NCBI GenBank assembly: GCA_027382625.1
Contig: JAJKFJ010020905.1
Coordinates: 1-25,621 of the forward strand
Direction of reading: 5' to 3'
DNA: 25,621 nucleotides
Origin: Tetmemena sp. SeJ-2015
Taxonomy: Eukaryota; Ciliophora; Spirotrichea; Sporadotrichida; Oxytrichidae
In this document: piece after piece, positions 15,595 to 25,621 of the stretch
How the letters are laid out: every line of letters begins with the position of its first letter
Numbering within the stretch: position 1 is the first letter of the stretch
Program-made: the position numbers and the translations under genes
The notes under the pieces: model-generated
Seen by the model: the letters and a program-made list of their open reading frames with translations, nothing else
Told to the model about the DNA's origin: nothing
The model's database searches: none

Positions 15595-16000
15595 GAATTT
15601 TAATTAAAATCGGTAATTGGTTAAAATAATAAGTGGAGAGTTGCAAATTCGTGTCAGTTGAAATCGCAGATTCACCCCCTGATCTGCAGCTTGTTAAATA
15701 GAGAATCTAAAATTAAAATGAGTTTCTTCTTTAATCATCTTCGTAGCACCACAATGAGATATGACTTACGCATTCTTCGTCACCCTCATCATCATCTTCT
15801 TCTGAACTTGTGTCGCGTATAACTCTTTACTGAGCGCTCCCACACATAATTTGCAAGGATAAAAAGCTCATTGAATTTGATGCTGAATCGAATAATGTAA
15901 TTATTATTTAAGTTTGGCAAGCTTCTACTTTCACTAATTTATTCCATTTTATTTTAATATCTAATTTAATTCTCTTTTTTATTAAATTCTCAACTATATT
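15595..16000 (-). CDS. germline repeat family, copy C, with 51-codon ORF
   Basis: ATG 15947-15945 starts MEQISESRSLPNLNNNY, then IIRFSIKFNELFILANYVWE and RSVKSYTRHKF, to TGA 15794-15792. In a neighbouring frame an acidic run SSEEDDDEGDEE (about 15808-15773) is unique to this copy. Downstream, ATKMIKEETHFNF and SIQQAADQGVNLRFQLTRIC (about 15762-15640) align with copy B's IIKEEDQINF..AIEQATE. It reads best as a protein of about 120 residues with a frame break in the middle. Product unknown. Confidence 0.5.
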
Positions 16001-16399
16001 TCAATTAAAATTTAAGAATATGTGTAATTGTCTTATGGCAGTCTTTATTTATCAAACGATTTACTAAAAGTTGACTTTTAAATACTTAAGGTCTAAGTGT
16101 TGATAAATATTACTTTAGAAACTCTTTTTTATAAATGCAACAAATTTATTTTTCATTTCGATGCTATCAGAAAAGAGAAATATGATGTAGCAATAATTAT
16201 TGATTAAACCCTATTCTCTAATGATTCTGTAAAGTCATTAATTTAAATCTATAAAAATATGTATTCTTAACAAAACCCATATATATCATTCTTTTGATTT
16301 CTTCTTCATTTCAATTTTGAACTAAAATTATTTTTTCATTTCCTTCAATAAATGATTGAAAAATATTACAAAGAAATCTTTAATATTTATTGATAAAAT

Positions 16400-16590
16400 T
16401 AATAACTTTCCTTTTTGTGGCTTATAGTTTTATACTGAGTCCTCCCAAATAAAATTTGCTAGGATATTTTTTTTAGAATTATATTCTTAATAAAAAAGCA
16501 AGTTAAACTTGAGTTTATAATTTGCCATTTTAATTTAATACTGATTAAATTATATTAACTATTAAATTCTCACCTAAAATATAATTAAAG
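16400..16590 (-). pseudogene. germline repeat family, copy D (remnant)
   Basis: ACTGAGTCCTCCCAAATAAA and the following GCTAGGATA..TTTTAGAATT at 16434-16480 match the conserved ACTGAGCGCTCCCACA.. ..GCAAGGATAAAAAG block of copies A-C, and the TTAAATTCTCA end block is present at about 16564. No ORF survives. Confidence 0.55.
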
Positions 16591-17245
16591 AAAATTATTA
16601 GCAACTCTTAAATAATCTTAACTATATTTAAAAATCATAAACTTAATTTATATTAATTTCTTTCTTTTAGCTTGAATTAAAATCTAAAAAAAGGTAAACA
16701 GAATGTATATTTAATGATAAATTTTAATATAAATAATATTTTTTTAAAGCATTTTTATATATTAAAACAGATATAGATTAATTTATTAAAAATTTAAGTT
16801 AATTAATAAAATCATAAATTAAGATAGTCGATGATTGATTTATGACTTTTTATAATTGACTTTTAATTTAAAAAATAATTTAGTTATTTGTGAATAAGAA
16901 CTGGGAATTTATTTTATCCACTTAAGATAAAATGATAATTTTATAGAGTTATTGTAAGGATTTTTCTTAATTATTTAATAAAAATCTTAATTTAATTAAT
17001 TATTGAAAATTTATTTTCATTTTTAATTGTAATTATAGATCTTGCTTTAGATAATTTTATTTCTTAAAATAATTGCTCGTCTCTTAGGAAAATTTAATTC
17101 AAAGTTTCTTGAAATTTAGATATTAAGAAGGACTTTTATCCTATATAGAGATTTTTATTGTAAAACAAAACAAACATTTCTATTTATCTTCGTTAGATTT
17201 CAAATCATAATTAGTTAAAATTATAGACTAAATGCTAGTATCCAA
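16591..17245. other. AT-rich germline-limited DNA, no gene seen
   Basis: No coding-like structure recognised. Confidence 0.6.
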
Positions 17246-17423
17246 AATATTGAAAAAATGGCATTGATTTCGTGAATTTTTTATCAAATAAAGTTTGCTA
17301 CTCATCTTTTCACTTATAATTGCTTTAATTACTTATCCAGTTTAGTAGCTGATGGCAGTTTGAATTATAGTTCAAGAATTGATTGGATTGTAACCAAATT
17401 GAATACATTGTCATCTACTACTA

Positions 17424-18046
<623 letters not shown>

Positions 18047-18584
18047 TAATATCTGAGATCTAGAAAAGTTTTTGGAAAGTTTGAAATTAAGAAATGATTG
18101 CTCAAATGCTTGACATTAAAATTTGGTAAAAACATGTGAGTTGAAGTAAAACTCCATTCTAATGTAGTAAAACTCCATCTCTAAATTTTTTGAAACTAGC
18201 CAATCAGAGACTCTGCTTAGCTTAATAATTTTTAATTATTAAGTCTCTGATTGGCTAGTTTCAAAAAATTTAGAGATGGAGTTTTACTACATCAGAATGA
18301 AGTTTTACTTCAACTGACATGTTTTTACCTAATTTTAATGTCAAACATTAGAGCAATCATTTCTTAATTTCAAACTTTTCCAAAAACTTTTCTAGATCTC
18401 AGATATTAGTAGTAGATGACAATGTTTTCAATTTGGTTACAATCCAATCAATTCTTGAACTTTAATTCAAACTGCCATCAGCTACTAAACTGGATAAGTA
18501 ATTAAAGCAATTATAAGTGAAAAGATGAGTAGCAAACTTTATTTGATAAAAAATTCACGAAATCAATGCCATTTTTTCAATATT

Positions 18585-20984
18585 ATTTATATAACAATGA
18601 TAGGAGAATATTTATATTAAAATGCTATTTAAAATATTTAAAAACGAATATAACTAGGTTATCCTTTCTAAAATTAATAAAGATAATTAAATATTAAACA
18701 TGAACTAATATCAAGAATCATTCTTTAAAATTTATCTATAAGTTTAATAAGCTTAGATCTTATGATTTAATAAAAGATTAAATGGCGATATTATCACAAA
18801 TTAAGAAACTAAATCATTAAGATTATTTTTGTCATTATATAAAATTAAAATAAAAGATAATTATTTATGTTATGAATAAATTAAACCCAATATCTAGACA
18901 TTTCTATGATATGATAACTTGAAATTCATAAATATAATTTTACATTTAGAGGGATTTATTACTTAAAATTATTCATGACAAGACAATTAAAGAACATTTT
19001 TATTGACTTTAACTAAAACTAATAATAAAATAAGCAAATGATTATTGTGTAGTCTTAAGCATTTAATCTTTAATTAAAAAGGAAGAATAAGATAATTGAA
19101 TGATAGTTTACATATTAAATAATAATTTAAGTGAAGATAAATCAAATAAAATATTGCTACAAAATATGAAACTGAAAAACAGATCTTAAAGCATCTTAAT
19201 TCACTTTTATACTTTTCTTGTAAATATGTTCATCATAAATAAGTTATCTGCTAATAAAACTATGTAAGAATATATTTTCTCATAAATCATTCATGCTTTA
19301 ACTTCTCATTAGCTATTTTAAATTAAGTTCGTACATTGGTTTGCATCTTGATTTTGCATATATAAATTAATGAGTACATAAAATTTCTTTTAACTGCATT
19401 CCGTATGCACTATTTGTATATTAAAATTTTCAGTTCATTTGTAATTCTCCTTGCAATTTAAAAAGTTGTCTCATTCATATTATTTAACAAATCTTTAAGA
19501 ATTTAATCATCAATTGCTATCTAATCATAATTTTAATTATCGGCTAATCCATTTTAATTGAAAATAAGCTTCCTTAATAAATTTTTTTTAAAAAAAAAAA
19601 ATATGGAAATGAATTCAAATTTAAGTTAAATTTCTGATGTTTTTTGCTTCTCTAATTTTTCTCTCGAATGAACCAATCACTGCAAGAAACACTATCCATT
19701 AATAAAATTTAAAAAAAATTAATTTAAAAATGGAGCAATATTTTAATTATCTAATTTAATAGAAGTATAAAATAGCATATTATAATTCTATGAAAAAATT
19801 AATTTATTAATATTCTAATATCTCTTTATCTTTATATTACTTTTTGAAGAAGAATAATTGAATATTAAATTAATAAATCATTGATAGAAAAAGTAAAATT
19901 ACTCATTTAGAAATAACTTAATTCTAAGCCTCAACTATGAAATATGACTAATGAGAAAAGTCAAAAGACTAGATTTCAAAGTTTGACATCTTAAATCATA
20001 AAAGCAAATCTCTGGCTTCTTTAAAATTTAAATTCCATTATTTAACAAATAATATCATTTTTTAATTATAAATCAATTTAAACCTTGAAATGTTTATAGT
20101 TTTGAATAATTTTTATGAGAAGAAAACTAATTTAAAAGTAAATTTATTTTTTGTGGTCTGAATTAACATTCATATGAATTGCTGAACTTAATTTCAGAAA
20201 AACTAAACTTATTTTATTTACTTAAACAAATTTCAAAATTGTTAAATTGCTTTAGATAGTTTGGATAAAATAATCTGCTAAGATTTTTTGTGTAATATTA
20301 TTATTTTAACAAGTTCAAACTTAAATCAATACAAAGATAAAAAGATGTAGTAAAATATTTTCTTGGGTTTAAATAAACTTTAAAGTTTAAATTATTTAAA
20401 CCATTCTTTAAATCTATTCCGCAATAAAAAACTATATTTTTACAGTGAATTTTAAATATAAAACCTTTATTCCAAATTAAAGAAGACTGACTATTCGACC
20501 AAAAATATATTATCCTTTTTTTTTATGAAATTATTCTATCAATAATTCTAAAATCAAAATCATTGTTTTATAAAAATCTCAAATTAACTCTAAGGATATG
20601 ATTTAATGATTAAATTTTCAGAGGTAGAGTCACACATTTAATAAAAATGCGAAAATAATTAAAATAATAAACTTTCTATATTTTTATATCTTAATTAAGA
20701 TTATCGTTCGAAATCTAGAACTGAGTTGCAGTTGCTGTTTCTTATAAACTATTTTGAAATCCCATTTTCATTATACTAGAGAATTTAATATATAACTTTT
20801 TAAAATGCATGCTCGTTCTTTCTCAAATCTAAGGAAGGAAGAGATTTATTCAAATATAATTCTTTAGTAATTAAATAATGATGTCGTCCTCGAGCCTTCC
20901 TCCCCCATTTTCAAAAAAACTGAAAAATTTAAGATTGGCACAGGAGATCGACTAAGCCGGTTTAGCCACGGTGGCTCCAGCCTA
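18585..20984. other. AT-rich germline-limited DNA, no gene seen
   Basis: About 2.4 kb of A/T-rich sequence without coding-like stretches. The final part (20878-20984) is GC-richer, with GAGCCTTCCTCCCCC and a short palindrome AGCCACGGTGGCT at 20964-20976, leading into the foldback at 20985. Confidence 0.6.
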
Positions 20985-21181
20985 CACAGTGGCACTCACT
21001 AGCCCCCCACCACCAATCTCCAGGTCGTCGGCGACTCGACTCTGTCACAGACCTTGGGTGAGGTCTCTCAGACTTGCCGAGGTGAGACCTTAAGATGGCC
21101 GAAGATACTTGCAGCGGCAGCTCCCTCACCGATAACCTGGAGGTTGGTGGTGGTGGGGGAGGGACAAGTGAGTGCCACTGT
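20985..21181. mobile_element. GC-rich foldback element
   Basis: ACAGTGGCACTCACTAGCCC with the following CCCCACCACCA..CTCCAGG (20986-21023) is complementary to CCTGGAGGTTGGTGGTGGTG with the following GGGGAGGGACAAGTGAGTGC (21137-21180). Between the arms a smaller inverted repeat is formed by GAGGTCTC and GAGACC-type blocks (21060-21092). The 197-bp unit is the most GC-rich DNA in the window. The plus frame from ATG 21094 (MAEDTCSGSSLTDNLEVGGG) and a standard-code minus ORF (20962-21192) both run through the arms and are probably by-products of the repeat. Confidence 0.75.
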
Positions 21182-22003
21182 TTATTCTGCAATTTTTTAT
21201 CATATAATTTTTCTCTATAAGGTAATTATATAGCTGAGGTTTTTTTGCTTATACATGCATCCGCTTTAATGTTGTCCATCTGATCCATTGGAGTAATCAT
21301 TCTGAATTGCTGTAATTAAATTTTATTAAGAAATCTTAAAATAATAAATTTATTGAGGCCTATAATTAATTAAGAATTAGTAAATATTAAATTGAGACTC
21401 TTGAAAAATCAAGAATATTATTAAAATTGATTCAATTAAAAATTTTATCTTTTCATAAATCTTAAATATTGAGATAAGAGTCATTGATTATTATAATTAG
21501 ATTTTATTTAAATTAGCTCTTAATTAGTTAGACCTCGTGCAAACCTCAAATATATTGATTAATTTTTATTATAATTAAATTTAAAAATAGTAAGATTAAA
21601 AAAATTGTAAATTTATTAAATTGCTTCGCTTCATCGTTTTTCAAATTATACAGTTATTCACTAAAATTTATTTATATTGAGAATTTTTTTAATTAATGGA
21701 TAAGTAAATATTATTTTATCATTGAGATTTTAAATTAAATAAATTTATGGAAACTATCCAATGTTCGTTGTGGGTTGACTTCTAGGTTTAAAAATAAAAA
21801 TCTTTATTTTTAAAATTATTTTATATCTATATTTCAATCCCTTATCAAAATAGTAAGCAAGATAATAAATATATTTATATATATTTGATTTCTATTTATA
21901 ATTAACAAATTACTGATTTACTTTTAATTATAATTTTGTAAAAATAAAATAGTTTAAATATATAAAGAAGCGATTTACTGCTATCAAATTACGAATGATA
22001 AAA
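21182..22003. other. AT-rich germline-limited DNA, no gene seen
   Basis: No coding-like or repeated structure recognised. Confidence 0.6.
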
Positions 22004-22033
22004 ACATAAGGAGTTAGTCAAGTAGAACTTGTT

Positions 22034-22141
22034 ATGCAAGACCTTTTGCAGATAAAGGATTATGGAGACCTTAATTTGGTTAATAATGCTTATATTAAAG
22101 CACTGATGCGATAAATTATAAATATGGTCAATTTGCAATGA
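22034..22141 (+). CDS. short coding-like stretch, product unknown
   Basis: From ATG 22034 the frame reads MQDLLQIKDYGDLNLVNNAY then IKALMRQIINMVNLQ to TGA 22139-22141; it is also open upstream from at least 22004 (TQGVSQVELV). The amphipathic, balanced composition is unlike the A/T-run frames around it. It could be a small MDS or a transposase relic. No family was recognised and chance remains possible. Confidence 0.3.
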
Positions 22142-23666
22142 TGTGAAGATTCCTAAATTATTAAGGAAGAGTAATAATTATTATATTTTAGGTAATTGTA
22201 AATTCGATTTTAATAATCATAGTGAATTAAAATTATAATAGGGGGGTTAAGATATTAATATTATGATTCTTATTTATAGAATTGTTACACTGATTCGCAT
22301 TAACTAGTTCCACTTGATGCCTTATCCATTATAAAATATACATCAGAGCCTAATTGCTCTTTATTCATCCTAGTCTACTTCTTTTTTTATTGCTAATCTC
22401 CTTCGAATAAATAATACGTTAAAAGATGTCAATGCCTTTAACTTCCTTCGAGCAAATTTCTTAATCTATACGTCTTTTTCTTTTCTCAAACGAGAATTTA
22501 TGATTGTTTTTCGTAAGAACAGTTCGTGCTCATTATGCCTTTACTCTTAATTTGCGTAAAATTTCATGCTTAAAGTTAAGAATAATAACAATGCTAAAAA
22601 ATATTATCTTATAAAAATGTTTCTTAAACTTTAATTCATTCAAAATATTATCTAATTTAGTTTTTGCTCTATGATTTTGCAATCATCTTTCTACAATTTT
22701 TTAATATAGAATAAATTAATTTATGATAATGCTATTAATTTAATCAAAGAGACCTCTGCTACCCAAAATTATAACGACCAAATAATTTGAGAAATCTCAT
22801 AAATTACAATGTAATTATGTCCTACTAATATTTTATCTCAGATAAGAAATTTAGATCCTATCAGAAAATATTTTAATTCACTAAAAATGAACTTCAAATG
22901 ATTTAAATTAAGAATTTTTATCTTTAATTTAGAAAGAGGTATTTATCTTAAACCGAATGAATAGCTTGCTTTAATAAATTTTATAATTTAATTCTTTGCG
23001 ATTTAAAAAATATAACCTCCTTATGAAAATAAGCAATGTTAAGTATTATTTTAGAGAAAAATATAGATGATAACCTTTTAATTTTAATATAAATTATTTT
23101 TTAAATGTTTAAGAAATCTTTTATTCTATTTGATTGTGACTTAATTATTTATAATATTTAACTTTTTCCTCTCATCTATAAGAAAAAAAGATTTTTAAAA
23201 ATAAAATAAATCGATAGAAATACACAAGAGAATGCTACAATTATCAATGAATGAATTCGAAACTTATATAATAAAAAAGGACAGTAAGATTGAACATAAG
23301 TTAATGATAGCGAGTTCATAAAATAAAATAAGAAGTATCATAAGATACAATATAAAGAACACTTTTTGAAATGAATTTGTGATAGGTTAAAATTATTATT
23401 GATTTCAGGGAATACATTTTCTTATATGACGGTCTTGACAAAACGACTACAAACTTTTGAAATTTATGAATTAAAAATTATATTTTATAAAATAGACTAT
23501 TTTCTTTCTGAATTTATTAATTTTAGAGCATTAAATTATAGGAATATTATTTTATTATAGGAAATACTTAATATTTATTGATGCTGCAACACAATATAAA
23601 GAAATAATCTTCTAATTTATATTTTATGATACTTGAAGCAATGTCAAGAGAGATTATAAAAATTTT
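22142..23666. other. AT-rich germline-limited DNA, no gene seen
   Basis: No coding-like structure recognised. A GGGGGG run at 22242-22247 is isolated. Confidence 0.6.
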
Positions 23667-24174
23667 GGGGGGGCCCTTTCCTCGACAGTAAAATTTTATA
23701 ATGAAAAAGATAAGAAAAGAATATGTTTATAGGGTAATTTTTGCTCCTAAATCTGATTCTCCAAGCCATTGAGACCTGTTCGAGCAGCTAAGGCTTCAAA
23801 TTTTGAGCGCAACATTTTTATATAACCAAACATTTAATTCAGAATTAAGCGGCTAATGCTGCAATTTTTCAGCTATAATTCTTTGTGCTTATAACTGAAG
23901 CATGCTATATATTCAATAAATGTTGCGCTCTTTAAAATTTGTATTTTAAGTTTATTTTACAATAGCGAAAAATTAGCTTAAATTATAGATGTTATTTAGG
24001 TGCAGCTGGCCTCTATGAGACTAAATTAGGATTAAAATTTTGATGCCTTAGATGCTCGAACAGGTAGGTCTCAATAACTTGAAGAATCAGATTTAGGAGC
24101 GAAAATTACCCTATAAACATATTTTTTGTTATCTTTTTTCATTATATAATTTTACTGTCGAGGAAAGGCCCCCC
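23667..24174. mobile_element. foldback/TIR element, family beta, copy 2
   Basis: Ends are GGGGGGGCCCTTTCCTCGAC and GTCGAGGAAAGGCCCCCC. The inverted arms extend about 135 bp (23667 to about 23800; about 24040 to 24174), sharing blocks such as TATGTTTATAGGGTAATTTT and CTCCTAAATCTGATTCT. AAATTTT flanks both ends and could be a target duplication, but being close to palindromic it could equally be part of the repeat. No ORF is evident. The arms are much better preserved than those of copy 1, so this copy is younger. Confidence 0.85.
23805..23930. repeat. inverted repeat nested in beta copy 2
   Basis: GAGCGCAACATTT at 23805-23817 and AAATGTTGCGCTC at 23918-23930 are exact complements and bound 126 bp in the centre of the beta element. 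This may be a separate small TIR element inserted in the loop or the innermost part of the beta palindrome. Copy 1 does not show it, which favours an insertion. Confidence 0.65.
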
Positions 24175-25285
24175 AAATTTTTTATTAAAAATTCAAACTT
24201 AAGCTTATATTTTTGCAATATTTAAAATAGAAATTAATTAGTGTCTTATTCCTGCATTCATTATTAAAATAGGTATTCTAAAAAGTTTAAATTGATATTT
24301 TTAAAATATTTGACTATCTTTATAAAATTATTAAAAGTATTTCTTACTTACACATTATTTTTGTATAAAAAATTATATCTCTTAGAAAATCAAATCTTTA
24401 TTGATTTTAAGGAATTTTGACATAGATCAAATCTTTTGAAATAACTATAATCTAATTTGCCTATATTATTCAAATGTTATTTTAGAATATTTGAATTTTG
24501 ATGAGTCGCATCTGCTGTTGGATGATTTCTCAGATAAATTATTTATCATTAATTCAAAACAATAAATTTATATTTATAATGGTGATCTTTCTAAATCAAC
24601 AATCATCGAAGAGCTTTATATATAAAGTATAAATTATCTAAAATAAATTAAAATAAAGCAAGATTAGTCATGAATAAATAAATTTACAAGAGCTTGAAAT
24701 CTATTATTTCAGCGATTGATTTTAATATAAATATGTATTGATATAGTTCACTAAGAAATTTATTTATCATTTTTGAGAATCATCTAAAATTGATAGAGAT
24801 TCAAAATATTTAGACAAAAAATAAAAATATTTGCTAATCCCGATTCCTATTTAATTATTTTTCTAACTTAGCCTTCAAGGATATAAAATTGACTTATTAA
24901 ATATAAGCGCTTAATGAATTATTTGCACCTTTTAATATAATTTTTAGTTTAAAATATGATAATTTAAGCATATTATAACAATTTATCTCTGTTAAATTTG
25001 AACATAGTATGTCATGATTGAAAATATCAAGTAAACTTTATCCTTCAGCTATTATTTTTGAAGTCTTTTGACTTATTAGAAAATAAAATGAAGCAAATAG
25101 TAGATGTCATTTTGCTAATTGTAAAATAATTCAATTAAACATCGTAATAATGCCTTCACCCATAATAAACTCATTATTGTGTCTACATAACATATTTTCA
25201 TTCAGCAACAGTTTTCAAAAGTATCAGCTTCTATATTTTAAAGGGCTTTCACTAAAGATTCTCATAATAATATATTTTATTTATT
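24175..25285. other. AT-rich germline-limited DNA, no gene seen
   Basis: No coding-like or repeated structure recognised. Confidence 0.6.
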
Positions 25286-25291
25286 AACAGC

Positions 25292-25420
25292 AATATCGTT
25301 CTCCCGGAATTAATTTTCCGAACTGCCTCATTTTTAAATAGCTATGACTCGGGGGTTGGCCCAAGAGCTAACATTATTCACGGAGCTACTTTTGCTGAAA
25401 GTTCATTTTTTAATGAATGA
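25292..25420 (+). CDS. coding-like island, possible MDS or exon, product unknown
   Basis: A GC-richer stretch reads NIVLPELIFRTASFLNSYDS then GVGPRANIIHGATFAESSFF and NE to TGA 25418-25420. It is preceded by TTATTAACAG, which would serve as a 3' splice site, or by an MDS edge. After the TGA the same frame continues VGQRPYLYDMYNTV, so an unrecognised IES or a mutation at the stop is possible. No family was assigned. Confidence 0.35.
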   Translation, partial: NIVLPELIFRTASFLNSYDSGVGPRANIIHGATFAESSFFNE

Positions 25421-25621
25421 GTTGGGCAGAGGCCATATTTGTATGACATGTACAATACCGTTATATTAGTATTTATCAAAAGTCATTTCTAATTTAAATT
25501 AATATTGTAGAAATCAGAATGAAATGTAAAATTGAATTAATCGAATTAAATTTACAATTTAATTCCGGAAATTTTTTAAGCCCAAATTAATATATACATA
25601 CCGCGGCTGCTTATTCAAACT
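25421..25621. other. window end, no clear gene
   Basis: AT-rich sequence with a small GC-rich spot (ACCGCGGCTGC) at 25600-25610. Nothing assignable. Confidence 0.5.

Overview
The window looks like germline (micronuclear) DNA of a spirotrich/stichotrich ciliate of the Oxytricha-Stylonychia type. Three things seen in the sequence support this. (1) Two recognisable genes read through with TAA and TAG as glutamine and TGA as the only stop. (2) Both are interrupted by AT-rich segments of 23-54 bp bounded by short direct repeats (pointers such as TATCA, GATCA, AAGCT, AGAG, ACTC, GAATA). Deleting a segment plus one pointer copy restores the conserved protein exactly, which is the signature of internal eliminated sequences (IESs) between macronuclear-destined segments (MDSs). 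(3) The pointers vary and are not fixed TA, unlike Euplotes or Paramecium IESs. The genus cannot be fixed; no CCCCAAAA-ended TBE transposon was seen.

Layout. 1-4390: AT-rich germline-limited DNA with a truncated TIR element end, two copies of a CGTTCAGCC-ended MITE (alpha), one copy of a multicopy coding repeat, and one possible tiny MDS. 4395-6115 (minus): acid-sphingomyelinase-like phosphodiesterase with a saposin domain, in MDS order but carrying several frame breaks. 6318-9106 (plus): kinesin-like motor gene with eight well-supported IESs, one candidate very short IES, one unresolved 5' gap and one GT-AG intron. The two genes are head to head across about 200 bp. 9674-10075 and 11940-12249 (minus): two coding-like islands, possibly orphan or scrambled MDSs, separated by a GGGGGGGCC-ended foldback element (beta).

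12.3-18.6 kb: a germline repeat neighbourhood. Four diverged copies of a small gene family (names A-D here; copy E lies at 2.7 kb) alternate with two copies of a TIR element that carries a ubiquitin-derived sequence on its minus strand. The second ubiquitin element sits inside one arm of a long, nearly perfect palindrome, and the empty site can be read from the other arm, showing a TA target duplication. 18.6-25.6 kb: mostly empty AT-rich DNA, with a GC-rich foldback at 21.0 kb, a second beta element with a nested inverted repeat at 23.7-24.2 kb, and two short coding-like stretches.

The two clear genes share no evident pathway (lipid hydrolysis; microtubule motor). What links the window is germline organisation: genes cut by precisely removable IESs and embedded in small TIR and foldback elements, one family of which seems to have captured a ubiquitin gene.
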